From contig CALUIS010000010.1 of the NCBI GenBank assembly GCA_944320765.1, positions 1 through 64,000 of the forward strand: 64,000 nt of DNA, in the 5' to 3' direction. Made by a program: the position numbers and the translations under genes. This document shows, piece by piece, positions 15,501 to 24,250 of this stretch (the stretch's first letter is position 1; every line of letters starts with the position of its first letter). The DNA comes from an uncultured Paraprevotella sp. (GTDB lineage Bacteria > Bacteroidota > Bacteroidia > Bacteroidales > Bacteroidaceae). Under the pieces are notes generated by a model. The model made no database searches and had not been told where the DNA came from. It saw only the letters and a program-made list of their open reading frames with translations.

Positions 15501-15952
15501 AAGGACTGGCCTACCGCGGGCTGGGCGATGAGGAGAATGCCCGCAAGTGGCTGCAGAAAGCCACGCAAGGCTCGGCCGAACCGCAGCAGGCGTTCTTCTA
15601 CAACGACCCGCAGCCGGACAAGATTTTCTACCAAGGGCTGGCCTGGCGTGCCTTGGGCGAGGAAGGCAAGGCACGCGGACGCTTCAACCGCCTCATCCAA
15701 CACGGCGAGAAACATCTGTTCGACCACTGCCGCATCGACTATTTCGCCGTGTCGCTGCCCGACCTGGCCATCTGGGAGGACAACCTGGACAAGCGTAACG
15801 CCATCCATTGCAACTACGTGATGGGCTTGGGCTATCTGGGACTGGGCGACAAGGCGCACGCCGTGGAATACCTGGACAAAGCCCGCGCCCTGGACATCAA
15901 CCACCAGGGAGCACAAATCCACCGTGAACTATGCGAATCAGCAAGCAAGTAA
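12596..15952 (+). CDS. DUF5107 and TPR protein
   Basis: This 1118-residue protein has no signal peptide and should be cytoplasmic. The first about 400 residues match the DUF5107 family, a beta-rich domain distantly like galactose-mutarotase folds (visible: GGRIHMAYDKVKRRHFVYYNQ-type start, SGGIEFNWPQHHRP, LWWANPAVVV). From about residue 480 to the end runs a long series of TPR units, for example EPYYNLGWSLLMQDKADEAY, MVHYALGYFYSQKGDKATA and MGLGYLGLGDKAHAVEYL. Its place between a sugar transporter and galM suggests a role in handling the imported sugar, but the activity of DUF5107 is not established. Its end overlaps galM by 22 bases. Confidence 0.88.
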   Translation: MEKITSYLIQSTVHGSEVRAWEEDILLPTYEIGQEEKNPIFLEKRVYQGSCGSVYPYPVVERISDEKKEKLYHALFIENEYIKVMVLPELGGRIHMAYDKVKRRHFVYYNQVVKPALVGLTGPWISGGIEFNWPQHHRPSTFLPTDYSIEEHADGSKTLWCNEVERMFRTKGMQGFTLYPGKAYIEINVKIYNRTSFPQTFLWWANPAVVVNDHYHSVFPPDVNAVFDHGKRDVSTFPIATGVYYKQDYSAGVDISKYKNIPVPTSYMAIKSKFDFVGGYEEDVRGGLLHVADHHVSPGKKQWTWGNGDFGRAWDRNLTDEDGPYIELMTGMYTDNQPDFTWLQPYEEKSWKQYFMPYAEVGYVKNATKDMLLNVELKDGQGKVILYATGANKDVHVWVKDTASGKTLCDKVIAISPAEPFEAAFAAGEAKEEDLLTEVRGSDGRVIVSYQADKPEIKPVPDPAKAAKDPKDIASIEQLFLTGQHLEQYRHATYDPTEYYREALRREPGDIRNNNAMGLWLMRKGQFAMAEPYFRKAIETQTERNPNPYDGEPYYNLGWSLLMQDKADEAYDAFFKSAWNAAWQDAAYYNLAAIDCRRSNFEKALDLIDRSLVRNWHHHKARQLKASILRRLGRKDEALALISESLKIDRFNMGCRYEQYLLTGDHKVLEEMQHLMRDAAHPYIEYALDFAVAGLYDEAISLLEGYAATQTEVYPMVHYALGYFYSQKGDKATAKEYYQKGEQDNHAYCFPNRIEEVNILQDAMQVNSDACPKAAYSLGNFWYAARQYDNAVKCWEASARMDPAFPTVWRNLSLAYYNKRNDKDKAVEMLEKAYRLDESDARILMELDQLYKRLGRPQEERLAFLESHLAETESRDDLSIERITLYNQLGRYKEAQALIAARKFHPWEGGEGKITGQYTLCHVELAKAALKEERYADALALLQATDQYPHNLGEGKLINAEENDIWYYKGLAYRGLGDEENARKWLQKATQGSAEPQQAFFYNDPQPDKIFYQGLAWRALGEEGKARGRFNRLIQHGEKHLFDHCRIDYFAVSLPDLAIWEDNLDKRNAIHCNYVMGLGYLGLGDKAHAVEYLDKARALDINHQGAQIHRELCESASK

Positions 15953-16932
15953 TCTGTAAAATGCCGACGGGTGCCCCGGTCTGCGGCTTCCGGCTGACGA
16001 ACTCAGCCGGAGCCTATGTGGAACTGACCAACTGGGGCGCCCGTTGGCTTTCCGCCGTAGTGCCGGATACCCGTGGCGGAATGTCCGACGTGTTGCTGAA
16101 ACCGGGACATCTGCTGGCGGACGAGTTCTATATGGGAGCCACCGTGGGCCGCGTGGCCAACCGCATCGCCCATGCCCGCCTCATCCTCGACGGGAAAGTA
16201 TATGACCTGGAAAAGAACGACGGGGAGAACACGAACCATGGCGGCTTCTCCGGTTTCCACCAGAAGCTGTGGGACTGGGAAATCCTGCCGGACGGCATCC
16301 GTTTCACCCTGCATTCGCCGGACGGCGAGGGAGGCTGGCCCGGAAACGTGGACGTGACGGCGGAATACCGCTGGAACGATGGCAACGAACTGACCATCCG
16401 CCACACCGGCATCACCGACCGCCCCACTTGGCTGAACCTGACGAACCACGCCTACTTCAACCTCAGCGGCGACGGACGCAAAGTGACGGAACACGTGCTG
16501 CACATCCCCTCGCGCACGATACTGGACACCACCCCGCAGTTCATCCCCACCGGACGACGGACGGACGTAAGCGGCACGCCCTTCGACTTCACCCACCCCA
16601 AGCGTATCGGACAAGACTTGTATGCCGACAACGACCAGCTGCGGTGGAACAAAGGCTACAACCACTGCTATATACTAAAGGAAGAGAAATCGGACGCGAT
16701 GGTGGAAGCCGCCCGCCTGTACGACCCCGCGACGGGCCGCGCCCTGACCGTCAGCACCGACCTGCCGTCCGTCCTGCTCTACACCGCCGGCTACTACACC
16801 CGCCCCGACACTGCCGTCTGCCTCGAGACGCAATACTGGCCCGACACGCCCTCGCATCCCGGTTTCCCCTCGTGCCTGCTCCGTCCGGGAGAGACTTACC
16901 GGCAGACTACGGTGTTCCGGTTCACCGTCTGA
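15931..16932 (+). CDS. galM: Galactose mutarotase (aldose 1-epimerase)
   Basis: A 333-residue aldose 1-epimerase that interconverts alpha and beta anomers of galactose or glucose in the cytoplasm. Motifs: YMGATVGRVANRIAHA (sugar-binding Arg), ENTNHGG (His), LNLTNHAYFNLSG with the catalytic acid His (about residue 170), and VCLETQYWPDTPSHP with the catalytic base Glu near 295. Length is typical. The start at 15931 overlaps the end of the DUF5107 gene by 22 bases, implying translational coupling; an alternative ATG at 15961 would still leave the domain intact. As the last gene of the MFS operon it supports import of a free aldose. Confidence 0.93.
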   Translation: MRISKQVICKMPTGAPVCGFRLTNSAGAYVELTNWGARWLSAVVPDTRGGMSDVLLKPGHLLADEFYMGATVGRVANRIAHARLILDGKVYDLEKNDGENTNHGGFSGFHQKLWDWEILPDGIRFTLHSPDGEGGWPGNVDVTAEYRWNDGNELTIRHTGITDRPTWLNLTNHAYFNLSGDGRKVTEHVLHIPSRTILDTTPQFIPTGRRTDVSGTPFDFTHPKRIGQDLYADNDQLRWNKGYNHCYILKEEKSDAMVEAARLYDPATGRALTVSTDLPSVLLYTAGYYTRPDTAVCLETQYWPDTPSHPGFPSCLLRPGETYRQTTVFRFTV

Positions 16933-16984
16933 ACAGGACTGCACCGGGCTTAGCCTGGAGGAAATTGCAAAACTTTAAAAATCC

Positions 16985-17878
16985 CTACCCTTTCTTCCGC
17001 GCCTTGTACTCCGTAGGCGACATGCCCATGTATTTCGTGAACTGGCGGGAGAAATAAAGAGCATCCTCATAGCCCACAAGAGGACTGATTTGGCTGATTT
17101 TCAAATCTGTGAAATCCAGATAACGGCAGGCTTCCTGGATACGGAGATACCCCAGATAACGAAGGGGCGGCGAACCGGCCTTCTCCTCAAACACGTTGGA
17201 AAAGTAAGACGGGGAAAGCCTCACCTCACGGGCGATGTCGGAAAGACGGAGCTTCCGGTTCAGGTTCTCCTGCATGAAGTGTATGGCACGCTGCACCATG
17301 TCGCCTTTGTCGGGTGTCCCCACGAAACGGCATTCGCGGTACTCGCCCAGGAACTTCATCGAACCCAGAAAGTGGAACAGGCTGGTAGTGGCATAAAGCA
17401 TATAGTTCTTGTTGTAGCCCGAGCTGACCGCCCCGTAAATCTCCTCGAACAGCATCAGCCGCTCCTTGATGCGGGAATGAGCGGCGGGGAAGATGTCATG
17501 CGGACAACTGAATCCCACGCTGAAAAAGGCCGCCTTCGCCCCGTCGAAATGTATCCAGTAGATAGTCCACGGGGCCTCTGCCTTGCTGCCATAGGCATGT
17601 GCCTGATACTTGGGAAGGATAAAGAACTGGTTGGCCACGACCTCATACCGCCGGCCTCCCAGCCTGAACCATCCCTCGCCCTCCACACAATAAATCAACA
17701 CATATTCCTGGGCCTCCTCCGCCGTGCGCTCACAGTAATGGAAACCGGCATGGGGATAGTACCCGATGTCGGTGATGTACAGCTCACGCCCCAGCGGGTC
17801 GTGCTTCAGCTCGTCAACCAAGAAACCGGGCAACACCACTATCCGTTCGCCCTTGAAACCTTCCTTTATCCGCGGCAT
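16985..17878 (-). CDS. AraC family transcriptional regulator
   Basis: A 297-residue regulator. The N-terminal part (about 20-165) is a cupin-like sugar-binding arm (YVLIYCVEGEGWFRLGGR, FILPKYQAHAYGS, WTIYWIHFDG). The C-terminal part (about 190-295) has the two helix-turn-helix motifs of AraC/XylS proteins: LRLSDIAREVRLSPSYFSNV and ISQISPLVGYEDALYFSRQF, then KYMGMSPTEYKARKKG. It is convergent with the MFS-DUF5107-galM operon, whose promoter and that of GH97 carry a two-half-site operator; it is therefore the natural candidate activator of both (inference). A TATCTTTG -7 box lies upstream at 17907-17914. Confidence 0.93.
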   Translation of the reverse strand: MPRIKEGFKGERIVVLPGFLVDELKHDPLGRELYITDIGYYPHAGFHYCERTAEEAQEYVLIYCVEGEGWFRLGGRRYEVVANQFFILPKYQAHAYGSKAEAPWTIYWIHFDGAKAAFFSVGFSCPHDIFPAAHSRIKERLMLFEEIYGAVSSGYNKNYMLYATTSLFHFLGSMKFLGEYRECRFVGTPDKGDMVQRAIHFMQENLNRKLRLSDIAREVRLSPSYFSNVFEEKAGSPPLRYLGYLRIQEACRYLDFTDLKISQISPLVGYEDALYFSRQFTKYMGMSPTEYKARKKG

Positions 17879-17906
17879 AATTCCTTTCCTGTTGGATTTC
17901 CCGCTC

Positions 17907-17965
17907 CAAAGATACGGATTTCCATGATTTCCCCCTTGCTTTTTCCGTTTTAATCCTTACTTTTG
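17907..17965. promoter_or_regulatory. Divergent promoters of araC-type and MBL genes
   Basis: On the minus strand TATCTTTG (17907-17914) lies 29 bases from the AraC start; on the plus strand TACTTTTG (17958-17965) lies 22 bases from the MBL lipoprotein start. Both fit TAnnTTTG. Confidence 0.6.
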
Positions 17966-17987
17966 CGTCGAATCAGAACCTGAATTT

Positions 17988-18854
17988 ATGAGAAACTTCA
18001 TGAGAAAGAACGCATGGGCCGTCATGGCTCTGGCCTGCACACTGTCCGGCTGCGGAGGACAGGCATCCCCAAACACCGGAAACGAAACCGCAACGGACTC
18101 CACCCTTGACCATCCGTCTGATGTCCGGACAATACAAACGGGAAGCGTGACCGCCACATGGATTCAAGACAACGCCGGAGAGAAACTCATGCCCCGCACA
18201 CTGTTCGCCCAAGCGCCGGACGCCCTCATCGACAGCCTTTCGCTTCAAAACGGCATCCCGTCTACAGTCAGCACGTTCTGGGTGGAAACGCAAGGCATCC
18301 GCATCCTGTTCGACACCGGCCTGGGCGCACCCGACAGCCGCCTGCTTCCCTGCCTGGAATCCCTCGGCGTATCCCCCGCCGATGTCCGTTACGTTTTTCT
18401 CACGCACTTCCACGGCGACCACATCGGAGGATTGATGAAAGGCGACAGCGTGGCATTCCCCCAGGCGGAAATCCATGCCGCAAGGACGGAATATGACGCT
18501 TGGATGAAAATGCCGGAAGGACAAAAGAACCAAGTTGCCAAGACCATGGAAGCCTACCAAGACCGGTTGCACCTCTTCGAGTTCGGCGACACATTGCCGG
18601 GAGGCGTTGTCGCCTTGGAAGCCACGGGACACACGCCGGGACACACCGTATTCCAAGCCGGAAAGCTGCTCGTCGTGGGCGACCTGATGCACGGCGTGGC
18701 CTTGCAGAAGGAACATCCCGAAATCTGCGCTTCATACGACATGGACGCCGAAACCGCCATCGCCACCCGCAAGCGCATCCTGCAATACGCCCGGGACAAC
18801 CACCTGACCATGGCCGGCATGCACTTCCCGGCTCCGGCTTTCATCACGGAATAA
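17988..18854 (+). CDS. MBL-fold metallohydrolase, lipoprotein
   Basis: A 288-residue metallo-beta-lactamase-fold protein with a lipobox LSGC (Cys22), so the enzyme is anchored in the cell envelope. The zinc site is intact: HFHGDH (His140, His142, Asp144, His145), the His in ATGHTPGHTVF (about 208) and the Asp in VVGDLMHG (about 226). This architecture resembles the quorum-quenching lactonase and hydroxyacylglutathione hydrolase branches rather than true beta-lactamases. The substrate is unknown. Its neighbours are divergent (AraC) and convergent (hypothetical), so it is transcribed alone. A second Met at residue 5 is an equally good start. Confidence 0.88.
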   Translation: MRNFMRKNAWAVMALACTLSGCGGQASPNTGNETATDSTLDHPSDVRTIQTGSVTATWIQDNAGEKLMPRTLFAQAPDALIDSLSLQNGIPSTVSTFWVETQGIRILFDTGLGAPDSRLLPCLESLGVSPADVRYVFLTHFHGDHIGGLMKGDSVAFPQAEIHAARTEYDAWMKMPEGQKNQVAKTMEAYQDRLHLFEFGDTLPGGVVALEATGHTPGHTVFQAGKLLVVGDLMHGVALQKEHPEICASYDMDAETAIATRKRILQYARDNHLTMAGMHFPAPAFITE

Positions 18855-18889
18855 GCCCCCAGGGCAATACCCAAGCCTGGGCATCGGAA

Positions 18890-19549
18890 TCAAATATGGA
18901 GCTTGATGCCGACGGCCAGGCTCAGGATTTGCCTGAACTTGATGCTGCGGTCGCCGAAGAAGGTACACAAATCGGTATCGCACGCTCCCAGCTCGTAATA
19001 CAGCGAGATGTCCTGCACCCACCAGTCGGACACGTCCGGAATGTCATACATAATGCGCTGCCCCAAGGACAAGTTGGCCCGTATGCGGGTGGAGAATCCG
19101 TAATACCCTTTCGGATAACGGTCCGGCTCCCGCGTCCAGAACTTCTCGTTCAACACGGACGAAAGGAACATACTGCACGACAAGGGCTGCACCACCCACG
19201 CACTCTCCTTGACGCGCAACCGCCAAGGCACGTAGGACTGCTTGACCGTGAAGACCAGCTTGTGACGCTCGCTCTCGAATTTCGGAAGGAAACCGAACAT
19301 GAGGTCCGTCTCCCACTGCTTCTTCTTCCCGTACGTCCATCCCGTCCCCAGGGAAACCATCCCGATACTTCCAGCGAACTGCATCTTATAATGGTCCGGG
19401 ATAAGCCGCTGCCACATCTCCATCCGCCGGGTCATCATCTTCTCATACCGCGTGCGGGCCGAATCGGCCTGCGCCCCTGTCTCTTGCGCTCCGGCCCGGG
19501 AAGGCAGGAGTGCCAGGCACAAGCTAAAAAGAACAACGCTCAATCTCAT
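18890..19549 (-). CDS. Exported hypothetical protein (beta-barrel-like)
   Basis: Starting at the ATG at 19549, directly after GGAGGAGGGG, the protein has 219 residues with a signal peptide (MRLSVVLFSLCLALLPSRAGAQ). A longer frame begins at 19576 but would hide the signal peptide and extend the overlap with the upstream gene. The mature part has repeated amphipathic strands ending with aromatic residues (for example TDLMFGFLPKF, KLVFTVKQSYVPWRL, DISLYYELG) and ends in LSLAVGIKLHI, as in small outer-membrane proteins. The start overlaps the end of the metallophosphatase gene by 26 bases, so the pair is translationally coupled. No family is recognised. Confidence 0.75.
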   Translation of the reverse strand: MRLSVVLFSLCLALLPSRAGAQETGAQADSARTRYEKMMTRRMEMWQRLIPDHYKMQFAGSIGMVSLGTGWTYGKKKQWETDLMFGFLPKFESERHKLVFTVKQSYVPWRLRVKESAWVVQPLSCSMFLSSVLNEKFWTREPDRYPKGYYGFSTRIRANLSLGQRIMYDIPDVSDWWVQDISLYYELGACDTDLCTFFGDRSIKFRQILSLAVGIKLHI

Positions 19550-20333
19550 ACCCCTCCTCCTTGATGGTGATGACATAATATCCCCGCTTCCCGATGGTCG
19601 TGCAACCGTAATACATCACGCCGTCGCCGAAGTAGTCTTTTTCCTGAAACGAGTGCTGATGGCCGAACAGGCAGAACTGCAGGCCGGGAAAGCTGGTGAC
19701 ATACGCCTCGAATGCTAGCTCCACGTTGTTGTTGAACTCGTCGTCGCCGGGCGGCACGTGCATGGCCACGACGGTCTTCTCCACCCCTTCGGGCCAGTCG
19801 CGCAGCTCCCGCTCCATGAAGTCGAAGTTCGGCACCGGATGGCTGTAGTCATACTCCAGCGCGTTCGTGTTCAGGCAGATGAAACGGACGTTGCCCGCCG
19901 TGAACGCGAAGTTGTCCTCGCCGAATACTTTCAGATACACGTCGAATCCCGTGCCGAGGCAGTCATGGTTTCCCAGCAGGCAGACGTACGGCATGTGCAG
20001 CTTGTTCAGGAAGTCGCGCGACCAAAGGAACTCCTTCGTCTCCCCGAAGTCGGCCACGTCGCCGCCGTGCAGCACGAAGTCGATGTCCCCGCGCCGGTTC
20101 AGCAGGTCCACCACCTCCTCCGTCTCGTCATACCTCCGCTGCGTGTCGCTGATCATGGCAAAGCGGAACTCCCGCTTTCCCCTCGTCTTCTCCTCTATCA
20201 GCCGGACGTTCTTCGCCGTCAGCCCCGTCTCGCCCTCGATGCGCGTGTCGTACGGGTGGTACTCTATCAGCTCGCATCCCTGCAAGAGAAATGCGCACAG
20301 AAGAAACAGCCCCACCGTTTTCCATTTCCTCAT
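19524..20333 (-). CDS. Calcineurin-like metallophosphatase lipoprotein
   Basis: A 269-residue protein with a lipoprotein signal (lipobox LLQGC, Cys20) and a complete calcineurin-like phosphoesterase core: FAMISDTQ (first Asp), LHGGDVADFG, LLGNHDC, VVAMHVPPGD and LFGHQHS, the five metal-binding motifs of the family. It should hydrolyse phosphoesters in the envelope with a dinuclear metal centre; the substrate cannot be read. The gene heads a two-gene unit with the exported hypothetical protein downstream, which overlaps its 3' end. Confidence 0.9.
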   Translation of the reverse strand: MRKWKTVGLFLLCAFLLQGCELIEYHPYDTRIEGETGLTAKNVRLIEEKTRGKREFRFAMISDTQRRYDETEEVVDLLNRRGDIDFVLHGGDVADFGETKEFLWSRDFLNKLHMPYVCLLGNHDCLGTGFDVYLKVFGEDNFAFTAGNVRFICLNTNALEYDYSHPVPNFDFMERELRDWPEGVEKTVVAMHVPPGDDEFNNNVELAFEAYVTSFPGLQFCLFGHQHSFQEKDYFGDGVMYYGCTTIGKRGYYVITIKEEGYEIERCSF

Positions 20334-20426
20334 ACATTCTTCTTTTGGAGGCCAAAGATACGGCTTTTATGCCAAGCGGAAGTGTTCCAAAAGGTATGTT
20401 TCGTAGCAGAAACAAGCAAAACGACC

Positions 20427-20462
20427 GCGCACAGCCCCCATAGGCTGTGGCGCGGCCGCTTA
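20427..20462 (-). terminator. Terminator of a decayed minus-strand gene
   Basis: CCGCGC-A-CAGCC and GGCTG-TG-GCGCGG form a long stem; on the minus strand it is followed by CGTTTTGCTTGTTT. It lies just after the stop of the gene remnant at 20480 and is probably its original terminator. Confidence 0.55.
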
Positions 20463-20479
20463 TTCCCCGCTCCAAGACC

Positions 20480-20966
20480 TCACCGGTTCACCTTTACCGT
20501 CCGGTCTCCTACCTTTATAATATATACGCCGTGGCCGGGGAGAGCGATGTCCGTGCGCCCGCCTGCGGCATTGACGCGTGCCACGAGCGTACCGTCCACG
20601 CTGTAGACCTCAACCGGGCCAGCCACTCCTTCCACGACTATGCCGTCGGCCGTGACAGCCACGTCTTGCTGTCCGTCGGTCATCGTTGGCCCTATTCCCG
20701 TCGGACCTATGGCCTGTATGTTTCTGAAGTTTTTCCGGATCAGTCCGAAACAAGAGGATTCAAGCTGGCACGGCAATCCCTTTGCAGCATCGGGAGCGCG
20801 ACACTGCGGCATAGTAATGAAAACAAGAGAAATGCAACCGGAAGGCTTACAGCATACGCCAGCCGGCCTCAAGGAAAAGCCCGGCCTCGTTTTTACCCCC
20901 GCAAATTCTACAACAACCTGTAAGGCAGGAGCTTACAAAGACATTCCAGACAAAGGCGTTCTTCAT
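20480..20966 (-). pseudogene. Remnant of an exported protein gene with C-terminal sorting-like module
   Basis: The last about 70 residues of the frame ending at 20480 (VEVYSVDGTLVARVN, then ALPGHGVYIIKVGDRTVKV) are a typical Bacteroidota C-terminal module found at the ends of large exported proteins, yet almost nothing credible precedes it in frame. At the other end, a TATATTTG box (20996-21003) stands 30 bases before an ATG at 20966 that opens a short frame (MKNAFVWNVFVSSC...) stopping after 38 codons. Promoter, start, C-terminal module and terminator are thus all present with the body missing. I read this as an internally deleted gene; the link between the 5' and 3' parts is inference. Confidence 0.5.
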
Positions 20967-21028
20967 GCTGACAATCTCTGAACTGTAACCCAATGCAAAT
21001 ATACGGTTTTATCTTCAAACCGCCAGCC

Positions 21029-21751
21029 TTACGGCCACGGATAACGCTCGCGGATGGCCTTGATGCGCTCCGCCGGCAGCGGCGGCACGCCTTCCAACGG
21101 ATAGGCCAGTCCCAAGTCCTTGTATTTGAACACGCCCATCGTGTGATAGGGCAACCATTCTATCTTCCGCACGCAGCGGTAGGGTTTCAAGTATCCGACC
21201 AGCTCGTCCAACAGGCGGTCGTCGTCCGTCAGGCCCGGCACCACCACGTGGCGGATCCACACGTCGATGCCCCGCCGTTCCAGCTCGTCCAGCAGGCGCA
21301 GGGCGTTTCGTCCGTCCGAGCCGCACACCGCCCGGCACAATTCCGGCTGCAGGGCCTTGATGTCCAGCAGGACCAGGTCCGTGAAGTCCAGCACGGAGAG
21401 CGTCTTTTCGTTATAAACAGACCCGGCCGTGTCCAGCGCGGTATGGATGCCGGCCTCACGGCACAGGCGGAAGAACTCGCGGCAGAAGTCCGGCTGCATC
21501 AGCGGCTCGCCGCCCGTGAGCGTCACCCCGCCCTTGGCGATGAAGCTCTTGTAGCGCGACACCTCGTCCAACAGCTGCCGGGGCGTCAGCTCGTACTTCA
21601 CCGGAGCGTCCGCCCGCCAAGTATCGGGGTTGTGGCAATACCGGCAACGGAGCGGACACCCCTGCATGAAAGTCACAAAACGAATTCCGGGACCGTCCAC
21701 GGTCCCGAAACTCTCCAATGAATGTATCTTGCCCGTCAAAGGCTTTTCCAT
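21029..21751 (-). CDS. pflA: Pyruvate formate-lyase activating enzyme
   Basis: A 240-residue radical SAM enzyme that installs the glycyl radical on pyruvate formate-lyase using S-adenosylmethionine and a 4Fe-4S cluster. The cluster motif is CPLRCRYC (Cys32, Cys36, Cys39), followed by the Gly-rich VTLTGGEPLMQPDF that binds SAM. The first residues SLESFGTVDGPGIRFV are characteristic of PflA rather than other activases. Length is normal. It lies 12 bases downstream of pflB on the same strand and is surely cotranscribed with it. Confidence 0.96.
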   Translation of the reverse strand: MEKPLTGKIHSLESFGTVDGPGIRFVTFMQGCPLRCRYCHNPDTWRADAPVKYELTPRQLLDEVSRYKSFIAKGGVTLTGGEPLMQPDFCREFFRLCREAGIHTALDTAGSVYNEKTLSVLDFTDLVLLDIKALQPELCRAVCGSDGRNALRLLDELERRGIDVWIRHVVVPGLTDDDRLLDELVGYLKPYRCVRKIEWLPYHTMGVFKYKDLGLAYPLEGVPPLPAERIKAIRERYPWP

Positions 21752-21763
21752 ACCTATTATATA

Positions 21764-24004
21764 TTATAAGGAGTGGTTGATGGTGCGCGAAAGCACGTCC
21801 AGCTGCTGCTCGCGGGTCAGCTTCACGAAGTTCACGGCATAGCCGGACACGCGGATGGTCAGCTGCGGATACTTCTCCGGATGCTCCATGGCGTCCACCA
21901 GCAACTCGCGGTCGAACACGTTCACGTTCAGGTGCTGTCCGCCGTCGGGCGTGAAGTAGCCGTCCAGCAGGCTCACGAGGTTGTCCACCTGGATGCCGCG
22001 CTCCTTGCCCAGCGTGGCGGGCGAGATGGCGAAGGTGTAGGAGATGCCGTCGTGCGCATGGTGGAACGGCAGCTTGGCCACGGAAGCCAGAGCGGCCACG
22101 GCCCCCTTCGTGTCCCGCCCGTTCATCGGGTTCGCGCCCGGCGCGAACGGCGTGCCGCCCCGGCGGCCGTCCGGCGTGGTGCCGGTCTTCTTGCCGTACA
22201 CCACGTTGCTCGTGATGGTCAGGATGGACTGCGTGGGGATGGCGTTGCGGTACGTCTCGTGCTGGCGGAGGTAGTCCATGAACTTCTCCGTGATTTCCAC
22301 CGCAATGGCATCCGTGCGGTCGTCGTTGTTGCCGTAAGGCACATAGTCGCCCTCACGCTCGAAGTCCACCGCCAGGCCGCGCTCGTCGCGGATGACCTTC
22401 ACCCGGCAGTCGCGGATGGCGGCAAGGGAGTCGGCCACGATGGAGAGGCCGGCGATGCCCGTGGCGCGGATGCGCTGCACGTCGCCATCGTGGAGTGCCA
22501 TCTCATACGCCTCGTAATCGTACTTGTCGTGCATGTAGTGGATAATCTTCAGCGCGTTCACATACACCTTGGCCAGCCAGCGCATCATCTGCTCGTACTT
22601 CTCCATCACCTCGTCGTAGTCCAGGTATTCGCTTGTGATGGGCTCGAACTTGGGGGCCACCTGCACGCCGGTGCGCTCGTCGCGCCCGCCGTTGATGGCA
22701 TAGAGGAGGCACTTGGCCAGGTTGGCCCGCGCCCCGAAGAACTGCATCTGCTTGCCGATTTTCATCGGGGAGACGCAGCAGGCGATGCCATAGTCGTCGC
22801 CGTAGTCCACCCGCATCAGGTCGTCGTTCTCGTATTGGATGGCCGACGTGTCGATGGACACCTTGGCGCAGAACTTCTTCCAGTTCTCCGGCAGCTTCTC
22901 CGCCCACAGCACCGTCAGGTTCGGTTCGGGCGCCGGGCCGAGGTTGTACAACGTGTGCAGGTAGCGGAAGCAGGTCTTCGTCACCAGCGTGCGGCCGTCC
23001 ACGCCCATGCCGCCGAGCGATTCCGTCACCCACACGGGGTCGCCCGAGAAGAGGTCGTTGTATTCCGGCGTGCGCAGGAAGCGCACGATGCGCAGCTTGA
23101 TGATCATCTGGTCCACCAGTTCCTGTGCCTCCTCTTCCGTGAGCTTGCCCTCGCGGATGTCCTTCTCGATGTAAATGTCGAGGAAGGTTGAGGTGCGGCC
23201 GATGGACATCGCGGCGCCGTCCTGGTCCTTCACGGCGGCCAGGTAGGCCAGGTAGACGAACTGCACGGCCTCGCGCGCGTCCTTGGCCGGACGGGTCACG
23301 TCGAAGCCATACGCGGCACACATCTTCTCGAAGTCCTGCAAGGCGCGGATCTGCTCCGTCACCTCCTCGCGGTTGCGGATGATCTCGTCGTTCAGCTCCT
23401 GGATGTCGAGACGCTTCTGGAAGCGTTTCTTGTCCTCTATCAGGCGTGCCGTGCCGTAGAGGGCCACGCGGCGGTAGTCGCCGATGATGCGCCCGCGGCC
23501 GTAGGCGTCCGGCAGGCCGGTGATGATGGCCGAGCGGCGGGCCGCCAGCATCTCTTCCGTATAGGCCGAGAACACGCCTTCGTTGTGCGTCTTGCGGTAT
23601 TTCGTGAAAATCTCCTTCGTCATCGGGTCGAGATGGTAGCCGTAAGCCTCCAGGCTGTTCTCCACCATGCGGATGCCGCCTTTGGGGAAGATGCCGCGCT
23701 TGAGCGGCGCGTCGGTCTGCAGCCCGACAATCACCTCGTTCTCCCGGTCGATGTACCCCGGGCCGTAAGTCGTGATGCCCTGCGGAAGCTTGGTCTCGGC
23801 GTCGTACACGCCCTTCTCGCGCTCCACCTTGAACATCTCCGTCAGCTTGTTCCACACTTTGCGGGTTTTCTCCGACGAGGGTTTCAGGAACGAGTCGTCC
23901 CCTTCATAAGGAGTATAATTGTTTTGGATGAAATCACGCACGTTGATTTCCTTTCTCCACAAATCGCCTTTGAAGCCGGCCCAGCTTTCGTTGTTGACTT
24001 CCAT
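21764..24004 (-). CDS. pflB: Pyruvate formate-lyase (formate C-acetyltransferase)
   Basis: A 746-residue glycyl radical enzyme converting pyruvate and CoA to acetyl-CoA and formate without oxygen, in the cytoplasm. The adjacent active-site cysteines are in GIACCVSPM (Cys409, Cys410) and the radical glycine is in RVSGYAV (Gly721) near the C-terminus. Both sites and full length are intact, and the sequence throughout matches classical PflB rather than choline or glycerol glycyl radical enzymes. It begins the pflB-pflA operon. A TAACTTTG box lies on the minus strand at 24055-24062; no clear FNR site was seen. Confidence 0.97.
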   Translation of the reverse strand: MEVNNESWAGFKGDLWRKEINVRDFIQNNYTPYEGDDSFLKPSSEKTRKVWNKLTEMFKVEREKGVYDAETKLPQGITTYGPGYIDRENEVIVGLQTDAPLKRGIFPKGGIRMVENSLEAYGYHLDPMTKEIFTKYRKTHNEGVFSAYTEEMLAARRSAIITGLPDAYGRGRIIGDYRRVALYGTARLIEDKKRFQKRLDIQELNDEIIRNREEVTEQIRALQDFEKMCAAYGFDVTRPAKDAREAVQFVYLAYLAAVKDQDGAAMSIGRTSTFLDIYIEKDIREGKLTEEEAQELVDQMIIKLRIVRFLRTPEYNDLFSGDPVWVTESLGGMGVDGRTLVTKTCFRYLHTLYNLGPAPEPNLTVLWAEKLPENWKKFCAKVSIDTSAIQYENDDLMRVDYGDDYGIACCVSPMKIGKQMQFFGARANLAKCLLYAINGGRDERTGVQVAPKFEPITSEYLDYDEVMEKYEQMMRWLAKVYVNALKIIHYMHDKYDYEAYEMALHDGDVQRIRATGIAGLSIVADSLAAIRDCRVKVIRDERGLAVDFEREGDYVPYGNNDDRTDAIAVEITEKFMDYLRQHETYRNAIPTQSILTITSNVVYGKKTGTTPDGRRGGTPFAPGANPMNGRDTKGAVAALASVAKLPFHHAHDGISYTFAISPATLGKERGIQVDNLVSLLDGYFTPDGGQHLNVNVFDRELLVDAMEHPEKYPQLTIRVSGYAVNFVKLTREQQLDVLSRTINHSL

Positions 24005-24054
24005 AAAATCTGATAAGATAAAGGTAACCGCAGGAACTATTTCCTTGCGAGCCG

Positions 24055-24062
24055 CAAAGTTA
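24055..24062 (-). promoter_or_regulatory. -7 box for pflBA
   Basis: TAACTTTG on the minus strand, 50 bases before the pflB start, fits the Bacteroidota -7 consensus. A weaker TTACCTTTA lies nearer the gene at about 24020-24028. No convincing -33 box was found. Confidence 0.5.
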
Positions 24063-24250
24063 CGGAGTTTTTACGAGATTCCCCATACCGATTTGTAGGT
24101 ATTTCAATTTTAGATTGGGGCATGGCTGCCTTCGCCGTCCCCGCGTCTCCTGCCCTTCCTTCATAAAAAGTCATAAAAAAGCAGTCCGCATGTTAAGAGA
24201 TTCAGACGTTTTTTCATACATTTGCGCATTAACCTAACTTCCTAACTTGT

